A stretch of 64,000 nucleotides of DNA, taken from JACVRX01 sp035697245. GTDB taxonomy: Bacteria > Actinomycetota > Actinomycetes > Jiangellales > Jiangellaceae. A model generated the notes under the pieces. It searched no databases. It saw only the letters and a program-made list of their open reading frames with translations, and was not told where the DNA came from. How positions within the stretch are numbered: the stretch's first letter is position 1; each line of letters begins with the position of its first letter. Positions 54,982-63,333 of the stretch are shown piece after piece. The stretch covers positions 40,108 through 104,107 of the forward strand of contig DASSDH010000175.1 in assembly GCA_035697245.1 (NCBI GenBank), given 5' to 3'. The position numbers and the translations under genes are program-made.

Positions 54982-55221
54982 CTACGCGATCAGGGTGTCG
55001 AAATCGCCTTGGCGTGCGCCCAGGAGGAACGCCACCATCTCGTCGCGGGTGTAGACCAGCGCCGGACCTTCAGGATCCCTGGAGTTCCTGACCGCGAAGC
55101 CGCCGTTGTTCGGCAGCGCCGCCATCTCGACGCAGTTACCGCTGGGGTTGCTCAGCAGGCTCTTCCGCCACGTGACGTCCGTCAGCTGGCCGGCGGGCAT
55201 GCCGTTGTAGGGCTGGCTCAT
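54982..55221 (-). CDS. DUF397 domain protein
   Basis: 79 residues with the DUF397 core TWRKSLLSNPSGNCVEMAAL, VRNSRDPEGPALVYTRDEM and AFLLGARQGDF. ATG 55221 follows AGAAGAGAAG; the frame is open to 55269. Partner of the XRE regulator; such pairs form regulatory modules, some toxin-antitoxin-like. Confidence 0.88.
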   Translation of the reverse strand: MSQPYNGMPAGQLTDVTWRKSLLSNPSGNCVEMAALPNNGGFAVRNSRDPEGPALVYTRDEMVAFLLGARQGDFDTLIA

Positions 55222-55544
55222 CTTCTCTTCTCTTCGGTTAGGGGACGGATGCTGGACCGACGAGAGCACTTACTGCCGTCTGCACGGCAGATTGCACGTG
55301 CACTGGCTCTTGCGTTTGCACGGCATGAAGAGCAGGATAGCGCATGTGCAGGTGCAAGTGGATAATGAGGCAAGAATAATTTCAGACTCCCCGACGGCAC
55401 GACGAGTACCTCTCCGCGCCGTCGGGTGACCGGGTGGGTGCGCCGCGTAGCGTCCATGTTGCGCTGGTCCCCTGCGAGCGCCGCGGCGCGTCCACCCGGA
55501 TGAGTTCTCCCGTCACAACCCGTGAGTCGCCCGTGGGCAGGTCG
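55222..55544. other. Gap of 323 bp upstream of the DUF397 gene
   Basis: The left half holds the DUF397 promoter region with repeated TGCAC motifs (55281-55356) and an AT-rich patch (55360-55383). A hairpin (CCCGACGGC/GCCGTCGGG, 55390-55426) may terminate transcription. No gene is seen in 55427-55544, which lies beyond the menA stop. Confidence 0.5.
55273..55356 (-). promoter_or_regulatory. TGCAC motif cluster upstream of DUF397
   Basis: TGCACGGCA at 55281 and 55317, the palindrome TGCACGTGCA at 55293-55302 and TGTGCAGGTGCA at 55345-55356 recur within 84 bp. The first is also the right half of a 7-bp hairpin (CTGCCGT/ACGGCAG). Possible multi-site operator. Confidence 0.45.
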
Positions 55545-56426
55545 TCAGCTTCGGCTGACGGCGAGCCCAAGCGCGAGCAGAGCCGCGTAACACAGTTCGG
55601 TCAGCGCACTGTCCCTCAACACCGGCAGGAGTCCTAGACCACTGACCCCGCGCAGAACCGGACGGGCGGCGCGGGCGGCAACCGGTATCGAGAGCAAGGC
55701 GAGCGCTGCCCAGACCCGCCCGCCGACAGCCACCGCGAGCGCGAGCGCGTAGGGAACCGTCAACAACACCGCAAACAGCAGCCGGGTCCGGCGGGAGCCG
55801 AGGTATACCGCGAGTGTGCGCTTTCCACTGCGCGCGTCTCCTGCCATGTCCCGCAGGTTGTTGGCGACCAGAATCGCGCAGGCCAGGCAACCGATCGCGA
55901 TTCCGGAAACCACCGATGCCGGTGTTACGCGGCCCACCTGCACGTAGGTGGTGCCGATCACTGCGACGAGCCCGAAGAACACGAAAACGGACAGCTCGCC
56001 GAGGCCGTGGTACCCGTATGGACGTCTTCCGCCGGTGTAGAACCACGCGGCTGCCAGGGCGAGACCTCCGACGCCGAGCAGCCACCAGGACCCGGTCAGG
56101 ACCACCAGCGCGATGCCGGCGACGCTGGCGACGGCGAAGGCAGCGAACGCCGCGGCGCGGACGGTTTCCGGTGCGACCGTGCCCGAGCCGACCAGCCGGA
56201 GCGGGCCGATTCGAGAGCTGTCCGTGCCCCGTATCCCGTCGGAGTAGTCGTTCGAATAGTTGACTCCGATCTGCAGAGCAACTGCCACGATGAGTGCGAG
56301 GATCGCTCTGGCGGGATTAGCACCACCGACCGCGGCAGCAGCCCCGGTGCCGACCAGAACGGGGCTGAGAGCGGCCGGCAAGGTTCGCGGGCGTGCTCCC
56401 GACACCCAGTTGCGAAGGGCGGTCAT
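55545..56426 (-). CDS. menA: 1,4-dihydroxy-2-naphthoate polyprenyltransferase
   Basis: Attaches the isoprenoid tail in menaquinone synthesis. 293 residues, about nine helices, with Asp-rich motif NYSNDYSDGIRGTDSSR and second motif ANNLRDMAGDARSGKRTLAV. ATG 56426 overlaps the menE stop (ATGA); the frame is open further upstream but that is antisense space within menE. Confidence 0.95.
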   Translation of the reverse strand: MTALRNWVSGARPRTLPAALSPVLVGTGAAAAVGGANPARAILALIVAVALQIGVNYSNDYSDGIRGTDSSRIGPLRLVGSGTVAPETVRAAAFAAFAVASVAGIALVVLTGSWWLLGVGGLALAAAWFYTGGRRPYGYHGLGELSVFVFFGLVAVIGTTYVQVGRVTPASVVSGIAIGCLACAILVANNLRDMAGDARSGKRTLAVYLGSRRTRLLFAVLLTVPYALALAVAVGGRVWAALALLSIPVAARAARPVLRGVSGLGLLPVLRDSALTELCYAALLALGLAVSRS

Positions 56427-57655
56427 CAGGCCGGTGCTGCACCGAGCAGCTGAGTGGCGAGCTTCCCCCGGTCGACCGCGCCACCGGGCCGCGTGGGCAG
56501 CGAATCGGCCAGCACCAGTGCCTTCGGCGCGTGAGCTATGGGGGCTCGCTCGGTGACGAAGGCGCGGATCGACTCGAGGGTCGGCGGGTGGGCCGGGTCC
56601 CGGAGGACGAGCACGGCGACCAGGCGATGTCCCCACGACGAGTCGGGCAGTGCAACGGCTGCGGCTGCCGTGACATCCGGATGCTCAGCGAGCACGCGGT
56701 CCACGGCCGGCAGCGGGACGTTGACCCCTCCAGTGACGGCGACGTCGTCGACTCGGCCGAACACAGCCAGCCGTTGGCGTCGGCCGATCCGGCCGAGATC
56801 GGAGCTGACGAACCAGCCGTCGACGAAGGCTCGCGCCGTCAACTCGGGCTGCAGCCGGTAGCCGACTGCCAGTACCGGTCCGGTGATCTTGATTCGGCCG
56901 TCGGCCGAGGTCGCGGCGGTCACGCCATCGAGCGTGACACCGTCGTAGACACACCCGCCACATGTCTCGGTCATGCCGTACGAGGTGACGACCCGCACGT
57001 TGGCCGCGTAGGCACGTTCGAGCAGCTCGGGTGCCGAACCGGAGCCGCCGACGAGCACCGCGTCGAACGCCGCCAGAGCGTCGAGTGCGGCAGCGCCGGC
57101 GTCGAGAAGGACACTGAGTTGGCGCGGCACCAGCGCTGTGTACAGCCGGGGTGCGTCCCGGCTGAGGATCCGTCGGGTCGCGGCGGCGAAGGAGTCCGGG
57201 TCGAAGCCGGCTCTGAGATCCACGACCTCCGGCGAGGTCCCCGCGAGAACGCTTCGGATCAGAACCATCAGCCCGCCGATGTGCGTCGCGGGCAACGCAA
57301 GTAGCCAGCTGCCCGATCCCCCTAACCGGGCGTGGGCTGCGACGGCCGACGCCGTGAGCGCCCCGGCCCCGAGCAGTACTCCTTTGGGATCCCCGGTCGA
57401 GCCGGATGTCGGCACGACCAACGCGACCTGGTCGTCGTCAGCGCCCTCGACCGGAGTGCCTGGCCGCATCGCCGTCATCAAGGCGTCGCGCACCGATGCC
57501 GGGTGCGTCGGTACAGGAAGCAGCGGCGGCCCGCCGCGCAGAGCGGCTTCGACCGCCGGCAGCATTCGCCCGAGGACGGCCGAGCCAAGGGGAACGTCGA
57601 TTGCGTCCAGAGTGGAATGGACCGAGGACCGCGTGGTCTGCATGCCGCCGGTCAC
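56426..57655 (-). CDS. menE: o-Succinylbenzoate--CoA ligase
   Basis: Activates o-succinylbenzoate to its CoA thioester. 409 residues, ANL family: P-loop VPTSGSTGDPKGVLL, SYGMTETCGG, SSDLGRIG...RLAVFGRVDD and GAVDRGKL with the C-terminal catalytic Lys. Shorter than many MenE (~450-500) but complete. GTG 57655 lies 6 bp after menB; ATG 57643 is an alternative start. Confidence 0.93.
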   Translation of the reverse strand: MTGGMQTTRSSVHSTLDAIDVPLGSAVLGRMLPAVEAALRGGPPLLPVPTHPASVRDALMTAMRPGTPVEGADDDQVALVVPTSGSTGDPKGVLLGAGALTASAVAAHARLGGSGSWLLALPATHIGGLMVLIRSVLAGTSPEVVDLRAGFDPDSFAAATRRILSRDAPRLYTALVPRQLSVLLDAGAAALDALAAFDAVLVGGSGSAPELLERAYAANVRVVTSYGMTETCGGCVYDGVTLDGVTAATSADGRIKITGPVLAVGYRLQPELTARAFVDGWFVSSDLGRIGRRQRLAVFGRVDDVAVTGGVNVPLPAVDRVLAEHPDVTAAAAVALPDSSWGHRLVAVLVLRDPAHPPTLESIRAFVTERAPIAHAPKALVLADSLPTRPGGAVDRGKLATQLLGAAPA

Positions 57656-57661
57656 GCTATG

Positions 57662-58573
57662 TCAGAACGACCAGGGAAACCGGGACCAGTCCGGTTCCCG
57701 CTTCTCGAGGAACGCATCCCGCCCCTCGACGGCCTCGTCGGTCTGGTAGGCGAGCCGGGTAGCTTCGCCGGCGAAGATCTGCTGCCCCACCAAGCCGTCG
57801 TCGACGGCGTTGAATGCGAACTTCAGCATTCGCTGGGCCGTGGGGCTCTTGGCGTTGATCTTTGTCGCCCATTCCAGCGCCACCTGCTCGAGGGAGTCGT
57901 GCGGGACGACGGCGTTCACCATGCCCATCCGCAGCGCCTCGGCGGCCGTGTACTCCTCCCCGAGAAAGAAGATCTGCCGAGCGAACTTCTGCCCGACCTG
58001 GCGGGCCAGATATGCCGAGCCGTATCCGCCGTCGAACGAGCCGACGTCGGCGTCGGTCTGCTTGAACCGGGCGTGTTCTGCGCTCGCGATGGTGAGGTCG
58101 CACACCACATGCAGGCTGTGCCCACCGCCGGCTGCCCACCCGGGCACCACACAGATCACGACCTTGGGCATGAACCGGATCAGGCGCTGCACCTCGAGGA
58201 TGTGCAGACGACCTGCCCGTGCGGGATCGACCGTCTCGCGTGTGTCGCCCGCGGCGTAGCGGTAGCCGTCGCGGTCCCGGATCCGCTGATCGCCACCCGA
58301 GCAGAACGCCCAGCCGCCGTCCCGCGGCGATGGCCCATTGCCGGTCAGCAGCACGCACCCCACGTCTGCGCTCATCCGCGCGTGGTCGAGGGCCCGGTAG
58401 AGCTCATCGACGGTATGCGGGCGGAACGCGTTGCGGACCTCTGGCCGGTCGAAGGCGATCCGGACTGTCGGTTGGTCCTGCCCGTCCACACGGTGCCGGT
58501 GGTAGGTCAGGTCGGTGAACTCGAAGCCGTCGACGGTTCGCCAGAGCAACGGTTCGAATGGTCCGGACGTCAT
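57662..58573 (-). CDS. menB: 1,4-dihydroxy-2-naphthoyl-CoA synthase
   Basis: Crotonase-fold enzyme closing the naphthoate ring. 303 residues: RPEVRNAFRPHTVDELYRAL, GGWAFCSGGDQ, GGGHSLHVVCDLTIASAEHA, TDADVGSFDGGYGSAYLA, and the C-terminal PDWSRFPWSF typical of MenB. GAAGGAG precedes the ATG. First gene of menB-menE-menA. Confidence 0.97.
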   Translation of the reverse strand: MTSGPFEPLLWRTVDGFEFTDLTYHRHRVDGQDQPTVRIAFDRPEVRNAFRPHTVDELYRALDHARMSADVGCVLLTGNGPSPRDGGWAFCSGGDQRIRDRDGYRYAAGDTRETVDPARAGRLHILEVQRLIRFMPKVVICVVPGWAAGGGHSLHVVCDLTIASAEHARFKQTDADVGSFDGGYGSAYLARQVGQKFARQIFFLGEEYTAAEALRMGMVNAVVPHDSLEQVALEWATKINAKSPTAQRMLKFAFNAVDDGLVGQQIFAGEATRLAYQTDEAVEGRDAFLEKREPDWSRFPWSF

Positions 58574-58737
58574 GGCGGAGCTCCTTCGGCGACATCGCGA
58601 GGATATTCACCGAACTGCTCCCGATTCCCCCGGGGTTTGTGTCCACGGGCTGAGAGCAAATGGCTCGCCAGCCGGTCCGCGGCCGCTAGGCTTGATCGAG
58701 ACGTCGACGGCCGACATGCGCTCGGGGGAGCCTCGCC

Positions 58738-59271
58738 ATGACCCGTCGTTTCCTGTCGAAGGTCGCACTGTGCCCGATCCTGCTCACGGTGTTGATGGCC
58801 TGCGGCGACAGTGAGCCCGTGGCTCAGCACGGCTGGGTCACCATCACCGACGAGCCCAGCGGCGCCCGGATCGCCCTCCCCGAAGGAGCCCAGCCGTCGT
58901 CGGATACCGCCACCGACGCCGCCGGTGCGCCGGTATCCGTCCGCCAGTACGGCGCCACGGCCGCTGAAGGGTCCGTCGAGGTGGGGTTCACGGTGCTCGA
59001 CACCGAGGGCGGGAGCTACGACCTCGACATGGGTGTCCGTGAGGTTGCCACGAGCCTGCACGGGCAGGTGGTGTCGGCCCGCCCGACCGACATCGACGGA
59101 CACGCCGCGGTGGATGTCGAGGTGTCTTACGGCGCCGGCAACGTCGTCCTCTTCCAGCTCGTCGATGCCGACGACCACGTGCTGCAGCCACTGGTCGCCG
59201 GGCCGGCGTCGCGACGCGACGTGATGGAGAAGACCTACGAAAAGCTCACCGAGTCCCTCGACGTCTCATGA
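58738..59271 (+). CDS. Putative lipoprotein of unknown function
   Basis: 177 residues with a signal peptide and lipobox LMAC (C21), then a compact beta-rich domain (GWVTITDEPSGARIALPEGA, VDVEVSYGAGNVVLFQLVDA). GGGGGAG precedes the ATG. It is divergent from menB and overlaps menC (ATGA), so it is co-transcribed with menaquinone genes. I do not recognise the family. Confidence 0.75.
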   Translation: MTRRFLSKVALCPILLTVLMACGDSEPVAQHGWVTITDEPSGARIALPEGAQPSSDTATDAAGAPVSVRQYGATAAEGSVEVGFTVLDTEGGSYDLDMGVREVATSLHGQVVSARPTDIDGHAAVDVEVSYGAGNVVLFQLVDADDHVLQPLVAGPASRRDVMEKTYEKLTESLDVS

Positions 59272-60230
59272 TCGGAGCCGAAACGGGCGAACTTCATGTG
59301 TACGCCGTTCCCCTGCGCCGGAGGTTTCGTGGAATCGACGTCCGCCAAGGCGTGCTGATTCACGGTGAGGCCGGCTGGGGCGAGTTCTCGCCATTCGCCG
59401 AGTACGACGACGCCGAGGCTGCGGCCTGGTGGCGGGCAGCCGAGGAGGCCGCCGGTATTGGTTGGCCGCCGCCGGTTCGCGACAGAATCCCGGTCAACGC
59501 GACGGTGCCCGCTGTTCCGGCTGCCGAGGTCGCCACTGTCATGGCGGCGTTCCCGGGATGTGGCACAGCCAAGGTCAAAGTCGCCGAGCCGGGTCAGACG
59601 GCAGCCGACGACCAGGCCCGCTTGGAGGCCGTGCGAGCCGTCCTCGGCTCTGCTGGGCATATCCGGGTCGACGCCAACGGCGGCTGGGATCTCGACATGG
59701 CGGCGCGGTATCTGCCGCTGTACGACCGAGCCGCGGGCGGTCTCGAATACGCAGAACAACCGTGTGCGACGGTCGAGGAAATGGCCGCGCTACGGCGTCG
59801 CGTCGACATCCCGATCGCGGCCGACGAGTCGATCCGGCGCAGCGACGATCCGATCCGGGTTGTCAGACTCGGTGCGGCCGACGTGGCGGTGCTCAAGGTC
59901 CAGCCCATGGGTGGGGTAAGGGTGTGTCTGCGGCTCGCGGAGGAACTCGCCCTGCCGGTCGTCGTGTCGAGCGCCCTGGAGACGTCGGTCGGGATTGGTG
60001 CTGGGGTGGCATTGGCGGCTGCGCTGCCCGAACTGCCGTTTGCGTGCGGCCTCGGCACGGCTGCGCTGCTCAGCCGCGACGTTGTCGAAGATCCGCTGGT
60101 GCCGGTCGACGGGGTCCTCCCCGTACGGCGGCCGGAACCGGATCCGGCCTCGCTGGCGATGGCCCGTGCCGACCAGGCCACGGCCGGCTGGTGGAGGGAC
60201 CGGGCCCGGCGGGCGGCAAAGCTAGCCTGA
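59268..60230 (+). CDS. menC: o-Succinylbenzoate synthase
   Basis: Enolase-superfamily dehydratase of menaquinone synthesis. 320 residues: AKVKVAEPG (KxK), RVDANGGWD, LEYAEQPC, IAADESIRR and VLKVQPMGGV, supplying the acid-base lysines and three metal ligands. Overlaps the lipoprotein gene; menD starts 4 bp later. Confidence 0.94.
   Translation: MIGAETGELHVYAVPLRRRFRGIDVRQGVLIHGEAGWGEFSPFAEYDDAEAAAWWRAAEEAAGIGWPPPVRDRIPVNATVPAVPAAEVATVMAAFPGCGTAKVKVAEPGQTAADDQARLEAVRAVLGSAGHIRVDANGGWDLDMAARYLPLYDRAAGGLEYAEQPCATVEEMAALRRRVDIPIAADESIRRSDDPIRVVRLGAADVAVLKVQPMGGVRVCLRLAEELALPVVVSSALETSVGIGAGVALAAALPELPFACGLGTAALLSRDVVEDPLVPVDGVLPVRRPEPDPASLAMARADQATAGWWRDRARRAAKLA
60223..60228 (+). promoter_or_regulatory. 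-10 box for leaderless menD start
   Basis: TAGCCT within the last codons of menC, then 6 nt, then ATG 60235. Suggests menD has an internal promoter as well as read-through. Confidence 0.45.
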
Positions 60231-60234
60231 ACAG

Positions 60235-61935
60235 ATGAACCCGTCGACGGCGCTGGCCCGGGTCGTCGTTGACGAACTGGTCCGCAACGGCATCACCGAT
60301 GTCGTTGTGTCCCCGGGCTCGCGCAGCGCACCGCTCGCGATGGCCGTTGCCGACGCCGACGCGAACGGATTGCTCACGCTGCATGTGCGCGTCGACGAGC
60401 GAGCGGCGGCGTTCACTGCGCTGGGCCTGGCCAAGGCGGCAGGCGCCCCAACGGCCGTGATCACGACCTCCGGGACCGCAGTGGCGAACCTGCATCCAGC
60501 GGTGGCAGAGGCACACCATGGCGGTGTGCCGCTCCTCGTCCTGACGGCGGATCGGCCGGCAGAGCTACGAGGCGTCGGCGCCAACCAGACCCTGGACCAG
60601 GCCGGTATCTTCCGGGCGTCGGTGCGGCTGCTCCTCGAGCTCGCCGCAGATGACCGGCCCGGTCAGGTGCCCTACTGGCGGTCGAGCGTCTCGCGGGCCG
60701 TCATCGCTGCTGTTGGCGCCATAACCGCAGACCCTGGCCCCGTGCATTGCAACGTCGGGTTCCGCGACCCGCTGGTTCCCGATGGGGACATGACCTGGGT
60801 CGACTCGCTCGACGGTCGCGGCGACGGCGGGCCGTGGACCTCAGCGAGTAACACCATCCGGTCGGTCGGCATCGACACCGGATCGACCGTCCACGACGGT
60901 TCCAGCACGCTCATGGTGATCGGCGACGCCCCGAGGGCATGCGTGGATGCGGCATGGGGGATCGCGACCGAGGCTGGCTGGCCGGTGATCGCGGAACCGC
61001 AGTCCCGATCGGTCGGACGGGGAGTCGCCTGCGGCAGTCTCGTCGCGGGAAGCAACGGATGGGTATCCCGTCATGCGCCCGAGCGGGTACTGGTCGTGGG
61101 GCGACCGACGCTGTCGAGGGAGATCGCGCGGCTCGTCAGCGGCGCCGTGGCACCCGTCGACGTGGTGACCGCGGGGGGGCGATGGCCCGACGCCGCTCAC
61201 GCCGCCCGTCGCGTGTACTCAGCCTTTGATCTACGGCCCGGCACGGCGCCGTCGGCGGCTTCTCCGGCCCTGCTGACAGCATGGGCGGAAGCCGGGCGGC
61301 ACGCCCATCTTGCTGCAGACCGGGTGCTGGACGAGTCGTTGGCCGATGGCCGGCCGCCGAGCGGAATCGCCGCCGTCCGGGAAGCACTGCGGGCGCTGCC
61401 CCCAGACGCCATTCTGTTCCTGGGCTCCTCGTCGGTGATCCGCGATGCCGACCTGTTGGGGGTGGCACTGCCCGGTCGCGTTCTCACCAACCGTGGTGTC
61501 GGTGGGATCGACGGCACCGTGTCCTCCGCGGTGGGAGCGGCCTTGGCGTCGCGTTGGCCGGGCTACGCGATCGTGGGTGACCTGACGTTCCTGCACGATG
61601 CGAATGGGCTGTTGATCGGTCCGGACGAGCCCCGGCCGGATCTGTGCGTGATCGTGCTGAACGACGACGGCGGAGGGATCTTCGGACTGCTCGAACCGGG
61701 CGCACCCGAGCACGCCAGCGTGTTCGAACGGGTCTTCGGAACGCCGCACGGAGTGGACATCGCAGCCCTGTGCGCAGCCACTCGGACGCCACACGAGGTC
61801 GTGGAGCTGGAGAAGCTTGCCGCTGCCCTTGTCCCCCGGCCGGGGCTTCGGGTCGTCGAAGTGGTCATCGACCGGCACGGACATCGGGATCTTTTCGTCC
61901 GGCTTCGCGTCGCGGTGGCCGAAGCCCTCGGTTGA
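60235..61935 (+). CDS. menD: 2-succinyl-5-enolpyruvyl-6-hydroxy-3-cyclohexene-1-carboxylate synthase (SEPHCHC synthase)
   Basis: Thiamine-diphosphate enzyme joining isochorismate and 2-oxoglutarate. 566 residues: VSPGSRSAPLAMAVADA, LHVRVDERAAAFTALGLAKA (catalytic Glu), TSGTAVANLHPAVAEAHH, ADRPAELRGVGANQTLDQ, VGDLTFLHDANGLL and VLNDDGGGIFGLLEPG (cofactor region). Convergent with menF. Confidence 0.96.
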   Translation: MNPSTALARVVVDELVRNGITDVVVSPGSRSAPLAMAVADADANGLLTLHVRVDERAAAFTALGLAKAAGAPTAVITTSGTAVANLHPAVAEAHHGGVPLLVLTADRPAELRGVGANQTLDQAGIFRASVRLLLELAADDRPGQVPYWRSSVSRAVIAAVGAITADPGPVHCNVGFRDPLVPDGDMTWVDSLDGRGDGGPWTSASNTIRSVGIDTGSTVHDGSSTLMVIGDAPRACVDAAWGIATEAGWPVIAEPQSRSVGRGVACGSLVAGSNGWVSRHAPERVLVVGRPTLSREIARLVSGAVAPVDVVTAGGRWPDAAHAARRVYSAFDLRPGTAPSAASPALLTAWAEAGRHAHLAADRVLDESLADGRPPSGIAAVREALRALPPDAILFLGSSSVIRDADLLGVALPGRVLTNRGVGGIDGTVSSAVGAALASRWPGYAIVGDLTFLHDANGLLIGPDEPRPDLCVIVLNDDGGGIFGLLEPGAPEHASVFERVFGTPHGVDIAALCAATRTPHEVVELEKLAAALVPRPGLRVVEVVIDRHGHRDLFVRLRVAVAEALG

Positions 61936-61948
61936 GCGTTGCGGCCGG

Positions 61949-63211
61949 TCAACCGGACAACGCATCCCGCATCGGGATCAGCTTGGCGGCGCTCTCGCCG
62001 AGCTCGGCCTCGGGATCGGAACCGGCGACGATGCCGCAGCCCGCGAACAGCCGCAGCCGAGCCGGGTCGTCCGGATCGATTCGCGCGCAGCGCAGCGCGA
62101 TCCCCCATTCGCCGTCGCCGGCGGCATCCATCCAGCCGACCGGGCCGGCATACCGGCCGCGGTTCATTCCCTCGATCTCGGCTATCAACGCAGCGGCGGC
62201 TTCTGTCGGCGTACCGCAGACCGCCGCGGTGGGATGCAACGCGGCGGCGAGCGCGAGCGAGCTCGGCGGCTCCGCGGCGACGCCCGTGACGTCGGTGGCG
62301 AGATGCATCACGTTCGCCAGATGGAGCACGAATGGCGTTTCCGGAACGTTCATGCTCGAACAGAACCGCCGCAGGGCGCTCGCGACCGACCGGACCGCGT
62401 ACTCGTGCTCCTCCAGGTCCTTGCTGGAGCGCGCCAGCGAAGCGGCCAGCGCCAGATCGTGTGCGTCGTCCCCAGTGCGCCTGATTGTCCCAGCGAGAAC
62501 CCGAGACGTCACGAGTCCGCGCTCCAAGCGGACCAGGAGCTCGGGAGTGGCACCGAGCAGGCCATCGACGCAGAACGTCCAGCAGCGAGGGTAGTTCTCG
62601 GCCAGTCGGGCGAGTGGCCAGCGTGGGTCGACCGGGGCGGCAGATTCGGCCACGAGGTCGCGTGCCAGCACCACCTTCTCCAGGTCACCGGAATTGATCC
62701 GGCTCACTGCTTCTTCGACCACGAGTTCCCACTCGGCGCCGCTTCGGGTGCCGTCCGCGAAGGCCAACGGAGCCGGTCGCCGAGCGGCCTGGGAACGGTT
62801 GATCTCGACGGCCGGCGGCAGCGCTCCCTGCACACCGACCGTCGTGACCCACCACTGGCCGTTGCGGTGTCCGACGACGACCTGCGGCATCACCATGACC
62901 GAGGATCCGCTGTGCTCGTCGAACGCGAACGACCCGAACACGACCGGGCCGCATCCGGGTAGGCCGACCTCGTCGCGGACCACGGCGGTCGCAAGGAGAC
63001 CGCGCCACCATCGGTCGGCCTGCCCGAACCGATCCGGCGCGTGGATCGCGGTCGCTGCGGCCTGTCCCCAGCCGACGAGACCCTCGCCGCGGCGCACCCA
63101 GGCCAGCGGGGCATCTTCTGGAAGCAGGGCCAGCAACGGCCCCGGGTCCGGAATCGCGGCCGTACGCACAACCAACGAGACGGTTTCCGGTGCTTGCGCC
63201 GCGGTGGTCAC
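61949..63211 (-). CDS. menF: Isochorismate synthase
   Basis: Converts chorismate to isochorismate for MenD. 420 residues of the chorismate-binding family: SRINSGDLEKVVLARDLV, LVTSRVLAGTIRRTGDDAHD, LHPTAAVCGTPTEAA, GMNRGRYAGPVGWMDAAGDG, FAGCGIVAGSDPEAELGES. Near menD, so menaquinone rather than siderophore use is likely, though EntC-type roles are possible. GTG 63211 follows TACGCT by 8 nt; the frame is open to 63301. Confidence 0.93.
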   Translation of the reverse strand: MTTAAQAPETVSLVVRTAAIPDPGPLLALLPEDAPLAWVRRGEGLVGWGQAAATAIHAPDRFGQADRWWRGLLATAVVRDEVGLPGCGPVVFGSFAFDEHSGSSVMVMPQVVVGHRNGQWWVTTVGVQGALPPAVEINRSQAARRPAPLAFADGTRSGAEWELVVEEAVSRINSGDLEKVVLARDLVAESAAPVDPRWPLARLAENYPRCWTFCVDGLLGATPELLVRLERGLVTSRVLAGTIRRTGDDAHDLALAASLARSSKDLEEHEYAVRSVASALRRFCSSMNVPETPFVLHLANVMHLATDVTGVAAEPPSSLALAAALHPTAAVCGTPTEAAAALIAEIEGMNRGRYAGPVGWMDAAGDGEWGIALRCARIDPDDPARLRLFAGCGIVAGSDPEAELGESAAKLIPMRDALSG

Positions 63212-63219
63212 GGCAGGTG

Positions 63220-63225
63220 AGCGTA
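63220..63225 (-). promoter_or_regulatory. -10 box for leaderless menF start
   Basis: Minus-strand TACGCT, 8 nt before GTG 63211. Confidence 0.5.
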
Positions 63226-63333
63226 CGTCGGATGCGCGGCGCTCCGGCGTACGGGGCCGAGAGACATCGCGGCCAGATCTTGACATGTGAGACACCGCCA
63301 AGCAGGCTCCGGTGGATATCCATCCGTCACCGG

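Noticed and set aside
55358..55430. Short plus-strand frame MQVQVDNEARII... near 55346
   Set aside because: 27 codons, no ribosome-binding site, overlaps the DUF397 promoter region and a hairpin.
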